NCBI RefSeq assembly: GCF_004319545.1
Contig: NZ_CP036313.1
Coordinates: forward strand, 1,924,501 to 1,988,500
DNA from: Desulfobacter hydrogenophilus
GTDB taxonomy: Bacteria > Desulfobacterota > Desulfobacteria > Desulfobacterales > Desulfobacteraceae
Length of the DNA: 64,000 bases
Reading direction: 5' to 3'
The position numbers were made by a program, and so were the translations under genes. Each line of letters starts with the position of its first letter. Position 1 is the stretch's first letter. The notes beneath the pieces were generated by a model. That model was not told the origin of the DNA and ran no database searches. It saw only the letters and a list, made by a program, of their open reading frames with translations. This document shows positions 25,433 to 34,718 of the stretch, piece by piece.

Positions 25433-27487
25433 ATGGTCAGATTCTTAAAGTGGGTCATCGTTACGATAGGTATTCTCGCAGGTTTGATCATCGGAGCTGC
25501 TGTACTGGTCCCTATGTTTGTGGATGTCGGAAAGTATCTGCCGGACATTGAAGCTATGGTGACCCGGCAGACCGGACGCAGTTTCTCCATGGGCGACGAT
25601 ATCAAACTGTCCCTGTTCCCGTGGGCCGGGGTTCGTCTGTCTGACTTGACCCTGGGCAATCCTGAAGGGTTTGAGGACAAGCCCATGATCACGGTGAAAA
25701 GCTTTGAAGCCCGGGTAAAGGTCCTGCCCCTTTTTTCCAAACAGATTCAGGTGGACAAATTCATTGTGGAGTCTCCTAATATTGCGTTGGTTAAAAATAA
25801 GGCTGGTCAGGGGAACTGGGAAAATATAGGGTCCCTGGATATTGGCGCTTCGGATCAGGGTGATCAGGCCCAAGCCACCGACCCCGCGCAGGAGACCTCT
25901 GCAAAAACACAGACAGACAGCACAGACCTTCCCATTGAATCACTTATCGTTGACCGGTTTGCCGTTATCAACGGTTTCCTTTCCTATGTGGACAAGGGCA
26001 GCGGCCTGGCCAAAAAGATTTCAGATCTTAATTTAGATCTGTCCGACATCAGTCTTGATAAAGCCATTGACATTACCTTGGGTGCCAAGGTGGACGGAAA
26101 ACCCGTATCGTTGACCGGAACAGCCGGGCCAGTGGGGAAAAATCCCGGTGCAACGGATATTGATTTTGATCTTATGGTCAAGGCGCTGGATCAGCTGGCC
26201 CTTTCCCTGAAAGGCCGGCTGATTAAACCCATGACCGAACAGGCCGTTGACCTGTCCGTTGATCTTGCGCCGTTTTCGCCTAAAAAGTTGTTTGTATCCC
26301 TGGATCAGATTTTTCCCATTGAAACCGGTGATGCTTCAGCCTTGGATAATCTCTCTCTGAAAGCTGTTGTCAAAGGGTCAGCTAAGGCAGTGAGCGTATC
26401 AGACGGGGTCCTGGTGCTGGATGATTCTATCATGAATTTTAGTGCCCAGGCCCGGGCGTTTGAAAAACCGGACCTTAAATTTATCCTTTCCCTGGATAAG
26501 ATTGATGTGGACCGTTATTTGCCTTCGGCAACGGAGAATGATTCGGGCCGGGTTGCTTCAGCCAAGGACGGGTCCCCGGCCATGGACACCGGTAAGGACG
26601 GCAGAAAAACCAATACCATTGATTATGCGCCTTTGCGCAGGATGGTGCTGGATGCAAAAGTGAACATTGGCAGCCTTAAGGTCTCGGGATTAAGCATGGC
26701 CAATATTACAGCCTCTCTGGCAGGCAAAAACGGCGTGTTTACCCTGGATCCTTTTTCCATGGATCTCTACCAGGGAAAGGCTGGGGCAAAGGCCGGGATT
26801 GATGTGCGTAAAAATACCCCGACAACAAACCTGCACCTGACAACCAGCGACATTCAGGCAGGACCTGTGATCCGGGACAGCACGGGCAAGGATATTATTG
26901 AAGGGGCACTGGTCTCGGATATTTCCCTTTCCATGACCGGCGACACCCTGGATATGATTAAAAAGACCCTGGCCGGTAAAGGAGAGCTTAAATTTATTGA
27001 TGGTGCTATTGTGGGTGTTGATATTGCCGGCACCATCCGTAATGCCAAGGCAGGCATTGGCCTGGGCGAGTACACAACGGAAAAGCCGAGAACCGATTTT
27101 GCTGAACTTAAAATTCCATATACAGCAGCCAAGGGCCTTGTGAAAATTCCTGAGGCCTCCCTTATTTCCCCTCTGTTAAGACTTGTTGCCAATGGACAAA
27201 CCCATCTGGTAAAAGAAACTCTGGATTTCAGGATTGAGCCGAAACTGGTGGCCACGCTTAAGGGGCAGGGGGACACCAAGGACCGTTCAGGGCTGTTGAT
27301 TCCCCTTTTGATAACAGGCACTTGGGGAAATCCAAAGGTGCGACCGGACCTTGAAGCCATATTAAAGAATCAGCTGCCCGACGCCAATGAACTCAAACAA
27401 CTCATTAACGGTGATGGATCGGATTCTGGTAAGAAAACTGAGATTAAGGATACAGCCAAGGGGCTGATAAAGGGTTTATTTAACTAA
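25433..27487 (+). CDS. AsmA family envelope protein
   Basis: 684 residues. One N-terminal membrane helix (WVIVTIGILAGLIIGAAVLV) anchors a long beta-rich periplasmic part. The AsmA N-terminal domain (GKYLPDIEAMVTRQTGRSFSMGDDIKLSLFPWAGVRLSDLTLGNP) and the C-terminal AsmA-like domain (LVSDISLSMTGDTLDMIKKTLAGKGEL, ASLISPLLRLVANGQ) are both present, with an acidic, low-complexity stretch near 140-165. AsmA proteins are thought to span the periplasm and carry phospholipid between membranes. AAGGAG precedes the ATG. The DUF4197 gene follows after 21 bases, so they form an operon. Confidence 0.88.
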   Translation: MVRFLKWVIVTIGILAGLIIGAAVLVPMFVDVGKYLPDIEAMVTRQTGRSFSMGDDIKLSLFPWAGVRLSDLTLGNPEGFEDKPMITVKSFEARVKVLPLFSKQIQVDKFIVESPNIALVKNKAGQGNWENIGSLDIGASDQGDQAQATDPAQETSAKTQTDSTDLPIESLIVDRFAVINGFLSYVDKGSGLAKKISDLNLDLSDISLDKAIDITLGAKVDGKPVSLTGTAGPVGKNPGATDIDFDLMVKALDQLALSLKGRLIKPMTEQAVDLSVDLAPFSPKKLFVSLDQIFPIETGDASALDNLSLKAVVKGSAKAVSVSDGVLVLDDSIMNFSAQARAFEKPDLKFILSLDKIDVDRYLPSATENDSGRVASAKDGSPAMDTGKDGRKTNTIDYAPLRRMVLDAKVNIGSLKVSGLSMANITASLAGKNGVFTLDPFSMDLYQGKAGAKAGIDVRKNTPTTNLHLTTSDIQAGPVIRDSTGKDIIEGALVSDISLSMTGDTLDMIKKTLAGKGELKFIDGAIVGVDIAGTIRNAKAGIGLGEYTTEKPRTDFAELKIPYTAAKGLVKIPEASLISPLLRLVANGQTHLVKETLDFRIEPKLVATLKGQGDTKDRSGLLIPLLITGTWGNPKVRPDLEAILKNQLPDANELKQLINGDGSDSGKKTEIKDTAKGLIKGLFN

Positions 27488-27508
27488 TTATTAGGAGGAG
27501 CGTTTAAA

Positions 27509-28282
27509 ATGTGTAAAAAAAGAATCAGCGTTTCAGCGATAGCTCTTGTTTTTGCCTTTGTTCTGGGGGGGCAGGGATCTGCTCTGGCCGGAAATTCCCT
27601 GCTGGACCAGGGCTCGTCATTGATTAAATCCATGGGCAAGGGTGACACAAGTGAAAGCAGCAGTTCCGGGAGTTCCAGCAGCCTGAGCAACAGCGAAATT
27701 ATTTCCGGTCTTAAGCAGGCGCTGGAAACAGGCGCCGGAACCGTTGTCAGCCAGTTGGGCGCTGAAAACGGATTTAATTCCGATGCCAGCATTCACATCC
27801 CTTTGCCCTCCTATCTTTCCACGGTGCAGACCTTGATGGATAAGGCCGGCCTGGGGTCCTATGCAGAAGATCTGGAACTGAAACTGAACCGGGCTGCCGA
27901 GGCGGCCACGCCCAAGGCGAAAGCGTTGTTTGTAAATGCCATTTCCCAGATGTCCTTTGACGATGCCAACAGCATTCTCAATGGCGCGGATGATGCTGCC
28001 ACCCAGTATTTTAAGAAAAAAACCTCTGACGATCTCACAGAGGCCTTTACTCCGGTGGTGGAGGAGACCCTCGAAGACGTCGGGGCAATTAAATCCTATG
28101 AACAGATGATGGAAAAATATAAATCCCTGCCCCTGGTTCCCGATGTAAGGGGCAATCTGGCAGACTATACAGTTGACGAAGCTTTGGACGGCATTTTTTA
28201 TTATTTGGCAAAAGAGGAAAAGGCTATCCGGGAAAATCCGGCGAAACAGACTACAGCCTTGTTAAAAAAATTATTTAACTGA
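27509..28282 (+). CDS. Exported DUF4197 domain protein
   Basis: 257 residues. A signal peptide occupies about residues 1-28 (SVSAIALVFAFVLGGQGSALA), followed by a serine-rich linker (SESSSSGSSSSLSNSE). The mature DUF4197 domain has GLKQALETGAGTVVSQLG, IHIPLPSYL and the late DEALDGIFYYLAKEEKAIRENP, all standard for this periplasmic helical family of unknown function. TTAGGAGGAG precedes the ATG at a good distance. It lies directly behind the AsmA gene, suggesting a joint envelope role. Confidence 0.88.
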   Translation: MCKKRISVSAIALVFAFVLGGQGSALAGNSLLDQGSSLIKSMGKGDTSESSSSGSSSSLSNSEIISGLKQALETGAGTVVSQLGAENGFNSDASIHIPLPSYLSTVQTLMDKAGLGSYAEDLELKLNRAAEAATPKAKALFVNAISQMSFDDANSILNGADDAATQYFKKKTSDDLTEAFTPVVEETLEDVGAIKSYEQMMEKYKSLPLVPDVRGNLADYTVDEALDGIFYYLAKEEKAIRENPAKQTTALLKKLFN

Positions 28283-28347
28283 TGTTTAAGCCAAAACATT
28301 TTTTACCCCGGGCTATTTTCATAAACGGTTGAAGAAAGGGACAATCT

Positions 28348-29931
28348 ATGGTTGACGTTGGATTTTTTGGAGCTGCTGGAGAGGTGACCGGATCCATGCA
28401 TGTGCTGGATACAGGGGTTGATAAAATTTTATTGGACTGCGGTATGTTCCAGGGCCGGAGAAAGGAGAGCCGGGAGAAAAATGAGATCTTTAAAATAAAC
28501 CGGTCTGAAATCACAACCATGGTTCTTTCCCACGCGCATATTGATCATTCCGGCCGGATTCCGCTGTTAACCAAAAATGGCTTTTCCGGCCGGATTGTCA
28601 CCACCCGCCCCACTAAAGACGCGTTGAATTACATGCTTCTGGATTCAGGGCATATCCAGGAATCTGATGCCCAGTACCTTAACTACAAAGCCTTGCGTAC
28701 GTTTCTGTATCAAGCTGAGCAGTCCAGAACCAAACAGCAGGTTTCCAACAAGGAAAAAGCCCGGATCAAAAAACTGTTGAAAAAAAGTTCCCATGAACTG
28801 AATGTGGATGTCATTGCCGCACTTCATAAGGAGTACAGCCTTGAAATGGTGACACCGCTGTATACCCAGGAGGATGCACTGGAATCCCTTTCTTTTATTG
28901 ACGGATATCCCTTTGGCTCGGAAGTGACCATCGGAAAGGGCGTCACTGTGAAATTTTATGTGGCCGGCCATATTCTAGGGTCTGCCTTTTCTCTGATTAC
29001 GGTAAAATCCCAAAACGGAGGTAAACCTCTTAAAATACTTTTTACCGGTGATGTCGGCCGGTTTGAAAAACCCATTTTAAAAGATCCCACCCTGGAATTT
29101 GATGAAGAGGACAGGGATATTGATCTGATGATCATTGAAAGCACCTACGGGGACCGGGAACATACCCCGGTGGCGGATCTTTCCGACAGACTGAAAGACA
29201 CCCTGATCCGGACAATTGAACGGGGTGGCTCTCTTCTGATTCCTTCTTTTGCCTTTGGCAGAACCCAGGAGCTTATTTACATTCTTCACCAGTTGTATGA
29301 ATCCGGCACTGTTCCCAAGGTGCCAGTTTATGTGGATAGTCCTCTGGCATCAAATATCACAAAGGTTTTTGGGGAACATCCGGAGACCTATGATGAGGAC
29401 ACCCATAAAGTATTCCTGGAAAAGGGTATCAACCCCTTTTATTTCAAAGATATCAAGTTTGTTGATTCGGTGGAGGAATCCATGCGCATCACCCAGGACG
29501 ACACCCCGCATATCGTGATCTCGGCATCAGGCATGTGTGAGGCGGGCCGGATTCTTCATCACTTGCGTTATAAGATCCATAATCCCAAACATACCATTCT
29601 TACAGTGGGTTATATGGCCCAACACACCCTGGGCCGGCGTATTGAAGACCTTGGGTTGCAGGAACGTTCGACTGCAGACAAGGCGCCGGAAGTCAAAATT
29701 TTGGGGAAAGCTTATCCATTGAGAGCCCATGTGGAAAAAATAGGCGGATTTTCCGCCCATGCAGACCGCCATGAACTGATGAAGGTGGTTGCCGGCTCCA
29801 ATCTTCGGGTGAAAGATATTGCCGTTGTCCACGGCGAAGCTGAACAGAGCGCGGCATTTGCCCAGCGCCTCAACGAGAAAGGATATAATGCCTTTGTCCC
29901 CAAATCTGGAGACCACTTTAAATTGCCGTGA
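28348..29931 (+). CDS. MBL-fold beta-CASP ribonuclease family protein
   Basis: 527 residues. The metallo-beta-lactamase part shows the zinc motif SHAHIDHSGRIPLL, an early GAAGEVTGSMHVLD strand, AGHILGSAFSLI, FTGDVGRFEKPIL and STYGDREH. The beta-CASP insert and C-terminal zinc-binding parts show SFAFGRTQELIYIL, ISASGMCEAGRILHHL and FSAHADRHEL. This is the bacterial CPSF73-like RNA endonuclease/exonuclease family (YsrQ/RNase J relatives), cytoplasmic. The insert of about 90 residues between HIDHSG and AGHILG is common in this subgroup. AAAGGGACAA precedes the ATG. Its RNA targets are unknown. Confidence 0.88.
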   Translation: MVDVGFFGAAGEVTGSMHVLDTGVDKILLDCGMFQGRRKESREKNEIFKINRSEITTMVLSHAHIDHSGRIPLLTKNGFSGRIVTTRPTKDALNYMLLDSGHIQESDAQYLNYKALRTFLYQAEQSRTKQQVSNKEKARIKKLLKKSSHELNVDVIAALHKEYSLEMVTPLYTQEDALESLSFIDGYPFGSEVTIGKGVTVKFYVAGHILGSAFSLITVKSQNGGKPLKILFTGDVGRFEKPILKDPTLEFDEEDRDIDLMIIESTYGDREHTPVADLSDRLKDTLIRTIERGGSLLIPSFAFGRTQELIYILHQLYESGTVPKVPVYVDSPLASNITKVFGEHPETYDEDTHKVFLEKGINPFYFKDIKFVDSVEESMRITQDDTPHIVISASGMCEAGRILHHLRYKIHNPKHTILTVGYMAQHTLGRRIEDLGLQERSTADKAPEVKILGKAYPLRAHVEKIGGFSAHADRHELMKVVAGSNLRVKDIAVVHGEAEQSAAFAQRLNEKGYNAFVPKSGDHFKLP

Positions 29932-30268
29932 TTCAGGTTTACATTTATGAATAGGGAGGACGCAAGCAAGAGTCTGTAAAATATAGATACATCGGCTGCA
30001 ATCACATGAGAATGGCCTCAATCCTCTCAAATTTTCGGCCAGTAGTCCGGCTGTGAATAGAAAATTTGAGAAAATTGGTTCTCATTCTCATGAGATTCGG
30101 AAAAATAATATTATTATTCTGTTTTTGTATCCTCATAGATTTTATAAAAACCTTGGAAATTCGGTTTTCCCGCATCCGGTTTCTTGGTGATACTTGTTTT
30201 TTTGGTAAAATATCTGCTTATGCGACGTTGGGGCAGACGCAGTATGGCTAAATTAAAATCGGAATCTA
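29932..30268. other. 337-bp convergent intergenic region
   Basis: Lies between the beta-CASP gene (+) and motE (-). It holds the inverted-repeat element 30005-30092, followed by about 170 bases of AT-rich sequence with no gene or canonical terminator recognised. Confidence 0.5.
30005..30092. repeat. 88-bp inverted-repeat element
   Basis: CATGAGAATG (30005-30014) and CTCAAATTTTC (30026-30036) on the left are matched in inverse order by GAAAATTTGAG (about 30060-30070) and CATTCTCATG (30083-30092), with a few internal differences. It can fold into a stem of about 30 bp and could serve as a transcription stop for both neighbours, or be a small MITE. Confidence 0.6.
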
Positions 30269-30898
30269 TCAGCGTTTTTTAAAGGCCAGGCGTTCGCTGA
30301 TTTTTGCAGCCTTTTCGTACTCCACAAAAGCCAGGATCTGGGAAGCGGAAACCTCACGCATTCTTAGGAATATTTCGTAGGCCACAGAAAGTTCCATTTT
30401 ATTGACAATCTCTGCAGCCGCTTTGGGTTTCATACTGGCATACATTTTCACCAGACGGTTCATCTTTGCCTCAAATGCGGCTGCTTCTTCCCGTTCTTTT
30501 GCGGTTTTTTTCTTTTCAAGCCTGGCCATATCTGCTTCAATCTGCTTTTTAAGGGTCGTCAGCGATTCTATTTTTTCATCAATCTGGGCCTCATAGGTCT
30601 CGAGTTCTTTTTGTTCCTTGGCAAGCTGTTCACTGGCCTCAGCCACTGCTTTTCTTTTATCTTCAAGCCCCTGGAGAACGACCTTGGCAGGATCTGGACA
30701 TTCGGGGCATTCCGGACAGGGTGCAGGCGCTTCTTCTGTGTTTTTATCTCCACCCGATGCAGTTTCAGGTTTATCCTGATCTTCTGCCAAAATCAGTGCG
30801 GGCTGACCCGAATGTATATATGAAACACCGACAAAGGCGATTGTGACGATAAGAACATTGACCCAAAGACCCGCTATCCAGCGCTTAAGTGCGTTCAT
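30269..30898 (-). CDS. motE: MotE-like flagellar motor/assembly protein
   Basis: 209 residues. One N-terminal membrane helix (GLWVNVLIVTIAFVGVSYI) leads to a Cys/Pro-rich stretch (APCPECPECPDP), a coiled coil of about 80 residues, then a C-terminal domain like the MgtE N-domain (YASMKPKAAAEIVNKMELSVAYEIFLRMR). This is the layout of MotE, the MotC chaperone and flagellar periplasmic protein found at the end of fli operons. The start lies inside fliJ, overlapping it by 14 bases. It is the last gene of the flgB-motE operon. The function is inferred from domains and position. Confidence 0.75.
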   Translation of the reverse strand: MNALKRWIAGLWVNVLIVTIAFVGVSYIHSGQPALILAEDQDKPETASGGDKNTEEAPAPCPECPECPDPAKVVLQGLEDKRKAVAEASEQLAKEQKELETYEAQIDEKIESLTTLKKQIEADMARLEKKKTAKEREEAAAFEAKMNRLVKMYASMKPKAAAEIVNKMELSVAYEIFLRMREVSASQILAFVEYEKAAKISERLAFKKR

Positions 30899-31343
30899 TG
30901 TTCACCTCCCTGGCCGTTTTCAAGGATGTCATTTCATCCAGGCTTTTTTGCTCTTCCCGGATCATTTCATGTGTATATTCCCGGTCCTTTTTTTCCCGCA
31001 GCCGCTCCAGTGCTTTTTTGTCAATGGTTTTTTGTTTAAGGGTCTCCCGCTTTTCATCCAGAATTTTTTCAAGTTCGGTTTGTCTGTTACGTTCAAGATG
31101 GATCATCTGGTCTGTCGTAGTAATAAATTGTCTGTACCGGTTGAATTGGCCTGCCCCCATTCCTTTTTCCACCAGGGAATCAAGCAGATCCATCGCCGAT
31201 ATTCTGTCTTTTTTCAACTCAATTATGCGCTGCTCACAGGCCAGGACATCTGCCACCGCTTGGGCCATTTCCTGCTTGGCGACCTGCTCAAGATGGCGTT
31301 TGTACTTTAAAAGGCTTTGCAGTTTGAACTGGAATTTTCTCAT
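30885..31343 (-). CDS. fliJ: Flagellar export protein FliJ
   Basis: 152 residues, an almost unbroken coiled coil starting KFQFKLQSLLKYKRHLEQ, the FliJ signature. FliJ is the stalk-like cytoplasmic factor that links the FliI ATPase ring to the FlhA gate of the flagellar type III export apparatus. It overlaps the end of fliI by 4 bases and the start of motE by 14, so translation is coupled throughout. Confidence 0.88.
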   Translation of the reverse strand: MRKFQFKLQSLLKYKRHLEQVAKQEMAQAVADVLACEQRIIELKKDRISAMDLLDSLVEKGMGAGQFNRYRQFITTTDQMIHLERNRQTELEKILDEKRETLKQKTIDKKALERLREKKDREYTHEMIREEQKSLDEMTSLKTAREVNNERT

Positions 31344-32713
31344 GGATTAGGCTTGGTTTTTTTGGGTTCAGTCGGCGATCCTTTGATTCCCAACGCTCTT
31401 TTCAGGCCGGCTACACTGGCCTGCATATTCATTTTCTGGCCAATGTTCTGGCGCAGCAGCCGGTTGATGCCGGGCATCAGTTTCCTGGCCTGGTCCACAT
31501 CAGGGTTTGACCCATCCACATAAGCACCGATGGTGATCATGTCTTCTGCATTTCGATATGCCGCCATGATATTGACGGCTTTGTCCCGCATGGCCATGTG
31601 CTCGGGTTTGCTGACATCCCGCATGACCCTGGAAACACTGGCCATGACATCAATGGCCGGGTAATGGCCGCGATTGGCAAGATCCCTGGATAAGACAATA
31701 TGTCCGTCCGTTATGGAACGAACCGTATCGCCCACCGGGTCGTTCATGTCGTCACCCTCCACCAGAACCGTGTAAATGCCTGTGATTGAACCGCCGCTCT
31801 CAAGGACGCCGGGGCGCTCTAAAAGAATGGGAATCTGGACAAAAAATGAGGGCGTATATCCTCTGGTGGTCGGTGGCTCACCGGCCGCCAACCCCACATC
31901 CCTGGAAGACATGGCAAACCGGGTAATGGAATCCAGCATGAGCAGCACATCCTTTCCCTGATCCCTGAAGTACTCGGCAATGGTGGTGGCCAGATAGGCA
32001 CCCCGCATACGGGTTAACGGCGGCGAATCCGATGTGGCCGCCACGAGGACAGCCCGCTTGAGCCCCTCCTCTCCCAGGGTCTCCTCCACAAAATCCTTAA
32101 CCTCCCGGCCCCGTTCCCCAATCAGCCCGATCACCACCACATCCGCATTGGTATGTTTGGTCATCATGCCCATGAGCACACTTTTTCCCACGCCGGAGCC
32201 GGCCATGATGGCCACCCGTTGCCCCCGGCCCAGGGTAATCATGGAATTAATGGCCCCGATACCGACATCCAGGGGCTCTTTGATCCTTTTTCGTTCCAGA
32301 GGGCCCAGGGGTTTTCCATACAAATAATAGGAAGTTGAACCTGAAATCGGACCCTTATTGTCAATGGGATTTCCCATGCCGTCCAGTACACGCCCAAGCA
32401 TGTCGTCGCCCACCGGCACCATGGGGGAAGAGGCCACCGGCACAATCCGGCTTCCCATGCTGATGCCCCTGATCTCACCAAAGGGCATAAACAGCGCTTT
32501 TTCCTGCCGAAAGCCCACCACTTCGGCCATCACTGCCAAACCATGGTCATTGATAATGCGACACACGCCGCCCACGCCGAGGCCTAAGCTGTCCCCTTCG
32601 GCAATCAGCCCGATCACCTGGGACACCCGGCCTTCGGGCGTCACGGTTTTAACCTTTTCCACCGCATTGGCATAAACGCTAAAATCCACTTTTTTAAAAA
32701 GATCGTTCATCAT
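31340..32713 (-). CDS. fliI: Flagellum-specific ATPase FliI
   Basis: 457 residues, standard for FliI. The Walker A loop is MAGSGVGKSVLMGMM (about residue 170), Walker B is VLLMLDSITRFAMSSRDVG and the catalytic region GEPPTTRGYTPSFF. It is an F1-beta-like hexameric ATPase that energises early steps of flagellar type III export. The start overlaps the fliH stop by 4 bases, and the end overlaps the fliJ start, as in most fli operons. Confidence 0.95.
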   Translation of the reverse strand: MMNDLFKKVDFSVYANAVEKVKTVTPEGRVSQVIGLIAEGDSLGLGVGGVCRIINDHGLAVMAEVVGFRQEKALFMPFGEIRGISMGSRIVPVASSPMVPVGDDMLGRVLDGMGNPIDNKGPISGSTSYYLYGKPLGPLERKRIKEPLDVGIGAINSMITLGRGQRVAIMAGSGVGKSVLMGMMTKHTNADVVVIGLIGERGREVKDFVEETLGEEGLKRAVLVAATSDSPPLTRMRGAYLATTIAEYFRDQGKDVLLMLDSITRFAMSSRDVGLAAGEPPTTRGYTPSFFVQIPILLERPGVLESGGSITGIYTVLVEGDDMNDPVGDTVRSITDGHIVLSRDLANRGHYPAIDVMASVSRVMRDVSKPEHMAMRDKAVNIMAAYRNAEDMITIGAYVDGSNPDVDQARKLMPGINRLLRQNIGQKMNMQASVAGLKRALGIKGSPTEPKKTKPNP

Positions 32714-33717
32714 ATGCCCGCCTTGGCAATGGCATCGTAAACCGCCTTAAGTTTAGACTCGGGATCTGTAGTAATGGTGGCGCCGGCACTTTCAATGCGA
32801 CATCCCCCTTTGGGAATCATGGCGTCCGTATTCACTGTAATATGGGTCAAGGAGCGTATAGACTCAAAAAAAGTCTCTTTAATCATTTCTACATATTCAT
32901 AGTCTTCGTCGGCCACACTCAGGGTAATTTCCTCCGGGGAGGCAAGTTGGGACAACGCGTCCAGGATTGTGTTTTTGATCACAGCATCGTCCGAGTCCAG
33001 TTTGGCCAGCACCACTTTCCCGGCAATCTGACAGACAAGTTCAACCAACTGGGTTTCATATCGTGCCAGCATATTTTCCAGCATCTGATCCGCGGTTTCC
33101 AATGCCTGCTGGAAAGGTTCCAGGATCTGCGCCATTTCCTGAACAATCTCCTGTTTCCCGTCATCACGCCCATCTTCTATCCCCTTTTCATAACCCTCGG
33201 CCTCGCCTTTGGCAAATCCGTCGGTCTCCCCTTGTTTAAACCCCTCTTTCCGGCCTTTTTCCAGCCCCTCTTCATAGCCCTTAGCATGGCCGGCTACCTG
33301 CCCTTTTTCCAGCCCTTGGGCCATACCCTGCTCATAGCCTGCGGCAAATCCCTGTTCTTCCGGTGTGGGGCGATCTTCCGGCTCATCCGAACCCTGGGCT
33401 TCCTCCAAGAGACCGGAGACATCCTTTTTTAGATCAGGCTTATCGGCATCCACATCCGCGCCCTGGATTAAGGGTTCAAACAATTCTTTTTTAAGTTGTT
33501 TGGTGATTTTATAAAGGGCCTCAAACCCACCTTCTTCCCTTTCAACTTCCAAGGGATCAAACAAAAGTTTAAACCGGTCAAAATCAGGCTGGGCATCCGA
33601 CCGTGACACCTCTTTATCAAAATTGTCAAGGGAGCCCACATCAATGGCCTTGAATTCATCATCTTGTGACGGAAACGATTCATCTTTATGTTCGTCTTGA
33701 TCAGACAAGGACATCAT
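32710..33717 (-). CDS. fliH: Flagellar assembly protein FliH
   Basis: 335 residues, longer than the typical 230-250 because of an acidic N-terminal extension of about 100. The centre has the FliH glycine-repeat helix, a series of GxxxG-type heptads (EQGFAAGYEQGMAQGLEKGQ and onwards, about residues 122-180). The C-terminal domain (VCQIAGKVVLAKL onwards) binds FliI. FliH tethers and restrains FliI at the export gate. It overlaps fliG by 17 bases and fliI by 4. An internal in-frame ATG at the second codon is equally possible as start. Confidence 0.9.
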   Translation of the reverse strand: MMSLSDQDEHKDESFPSQDDEFKAIDVGSLDNFDKEVSRSDAQPDFDRFKLLFDPLEVEREEGGFEALYKITKQLKKELFEPLIQGADVDADKPDLKKDVSGLLEEAQGSDEPEDRPTPEEQGFAAGYEQGMAQGLEKGQVAGHAKGYEEGLEKGRKEGFKQGETDGFAKGEAEGYEKGIEDGRDDGKQEIVQEMAQILEPFQQALETADQMLENMLARYETQLVELVCQIAGKVVLAKLDSDDAVIKNTILDALSQLASPEEITLSVADEDYEYVEMIKETFFESIRSLTHITVNTDAMIPKGGCRIESAGATITTDPESKLKAVYDAIAKAGI

Positions 33718-34714
33718 CTTTTCCTTTACCCAGGGTTATGGTACCGTCGGCCTCAAGCTCTTTAGCAGCCCTGACCACGGCCTGCTGGGCTTCTTCAACC
33801 TCTGCCAGGCGAACAGGACCCATGGCATCCAGATCGTCCTTAAGCATTTCACCGGCCCGCTGGGACAGGTTGGCAAAAATTTTGGACTTCATATCTTCTG
33901 TGGCGGTTTTCAATGCATAGGTGAGTTGCTGACCTTCAACCTTCTTGAGAATTTCCCTCATGGCAGTATCATCCACATTGGTCAAGTCCTCAAATACAAA
34001 CATGAGTTTGCGGATCTCATTGGCCATTTCCGCATCATCTTCCTCAACATATTCCATAACTGCATCTTCGGTGGATTTGTCCACACCATTGATGATATCC
34101 ACCAGGACTTCCAGGCCGCCTGCCTTACCGCCGGGTCCGACGGCGCCGCTGAGCTCATATTTCAAGGCTTTATCTACGTCCCGGACAACGTCTTCGGAAA
34201 TCTGGCCTAGCCGGGCGATCCTCATGGAAATATCGCCCTTGAGTTCATCCGGTAAATTCATCATAATTTCCGAGGAAATTTCTGCAGGCATATGGGCCAG
34301 AATCATGGCTATGGTCTGGGGATGTTCACCTTCAATATATGTAGATAAAGTGCCCGTATTCACATTCCGGCTCCATATAAAGGGTTTGGCCTGTTTCTTT
34401 TTTTCCAAATCGTCCAGGATGGCTTTGGCTTCCTTGTCCTTCAGTGTTTTGGTTACCACATTCTTAATAAAGGAGTCCCCTTCAACAATCATTTTGGGCT
34501 CTCCTTCATATATGACATTGAAATCAGCACACACGGTTTTGAGCATGTCAGGCGTAATCTGGTCAACCTTGGACATTTCAAAGGCAATTTCCCCAATTTC
34601 CTGCTCTTTCATTCTTGAAAACACCTGGGTTGTATATTCTTCTCCCATGTACATGAGAAATACTGCTGCCTTTTGACAACCGTCTAAATTTTCCGGATCA
34701 AATGCTTTTGACAT
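33701..34714 (-). CDS. fliG: Flagellar motor switch protein FliG
   Basis: 337 residues. The N-terminal part that binds FliF is visible (AAVFLMYMGEEYTTQVFSRM), the middle domain has the EHPQTIAMILAHMP motif, and the C-terminal torque helix region has VFEDLTNVDDTAMREILKKVEG with conserved charged residues. FliG forms the cytoplasmic rotor ring that meets the stator and sets rotation direction. GGAGG just before the ATG supports the start. Five bases separate it from fliF. Confidence 0.95.
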   Translation of the reverse strand: MSKAFDPENLDGCQKAAVFLMYMGEEYTTQVFSRMKEQEIGEIAFEMSKVDQITPDMLKTVCADFNVIYEGEPKMIVEGDSFIKNVVTKTLKDKEAKAILDDLEKKKQAKPFIWSRNVNTGTLSTYIEGEHPQTIAMILAHMPAEISSEIMMNLPDELKGDISMRIARLGQISEDVVRDVDKALKYELSGAVGPGGKAGGLEVLVDIINGVDKSTEDAVMEYVEEDDAEMANEIRKLMFVFEDLTNVDDTAMREILKKVEGQQLTYALKTATEDMKSKIFANLSQRAGEMLKDDLDAMGPVRLAEVEEAQQAVVRAAKELEADGTITLGKGKDDVLV

Positions 34715-34718
34715 GGAA

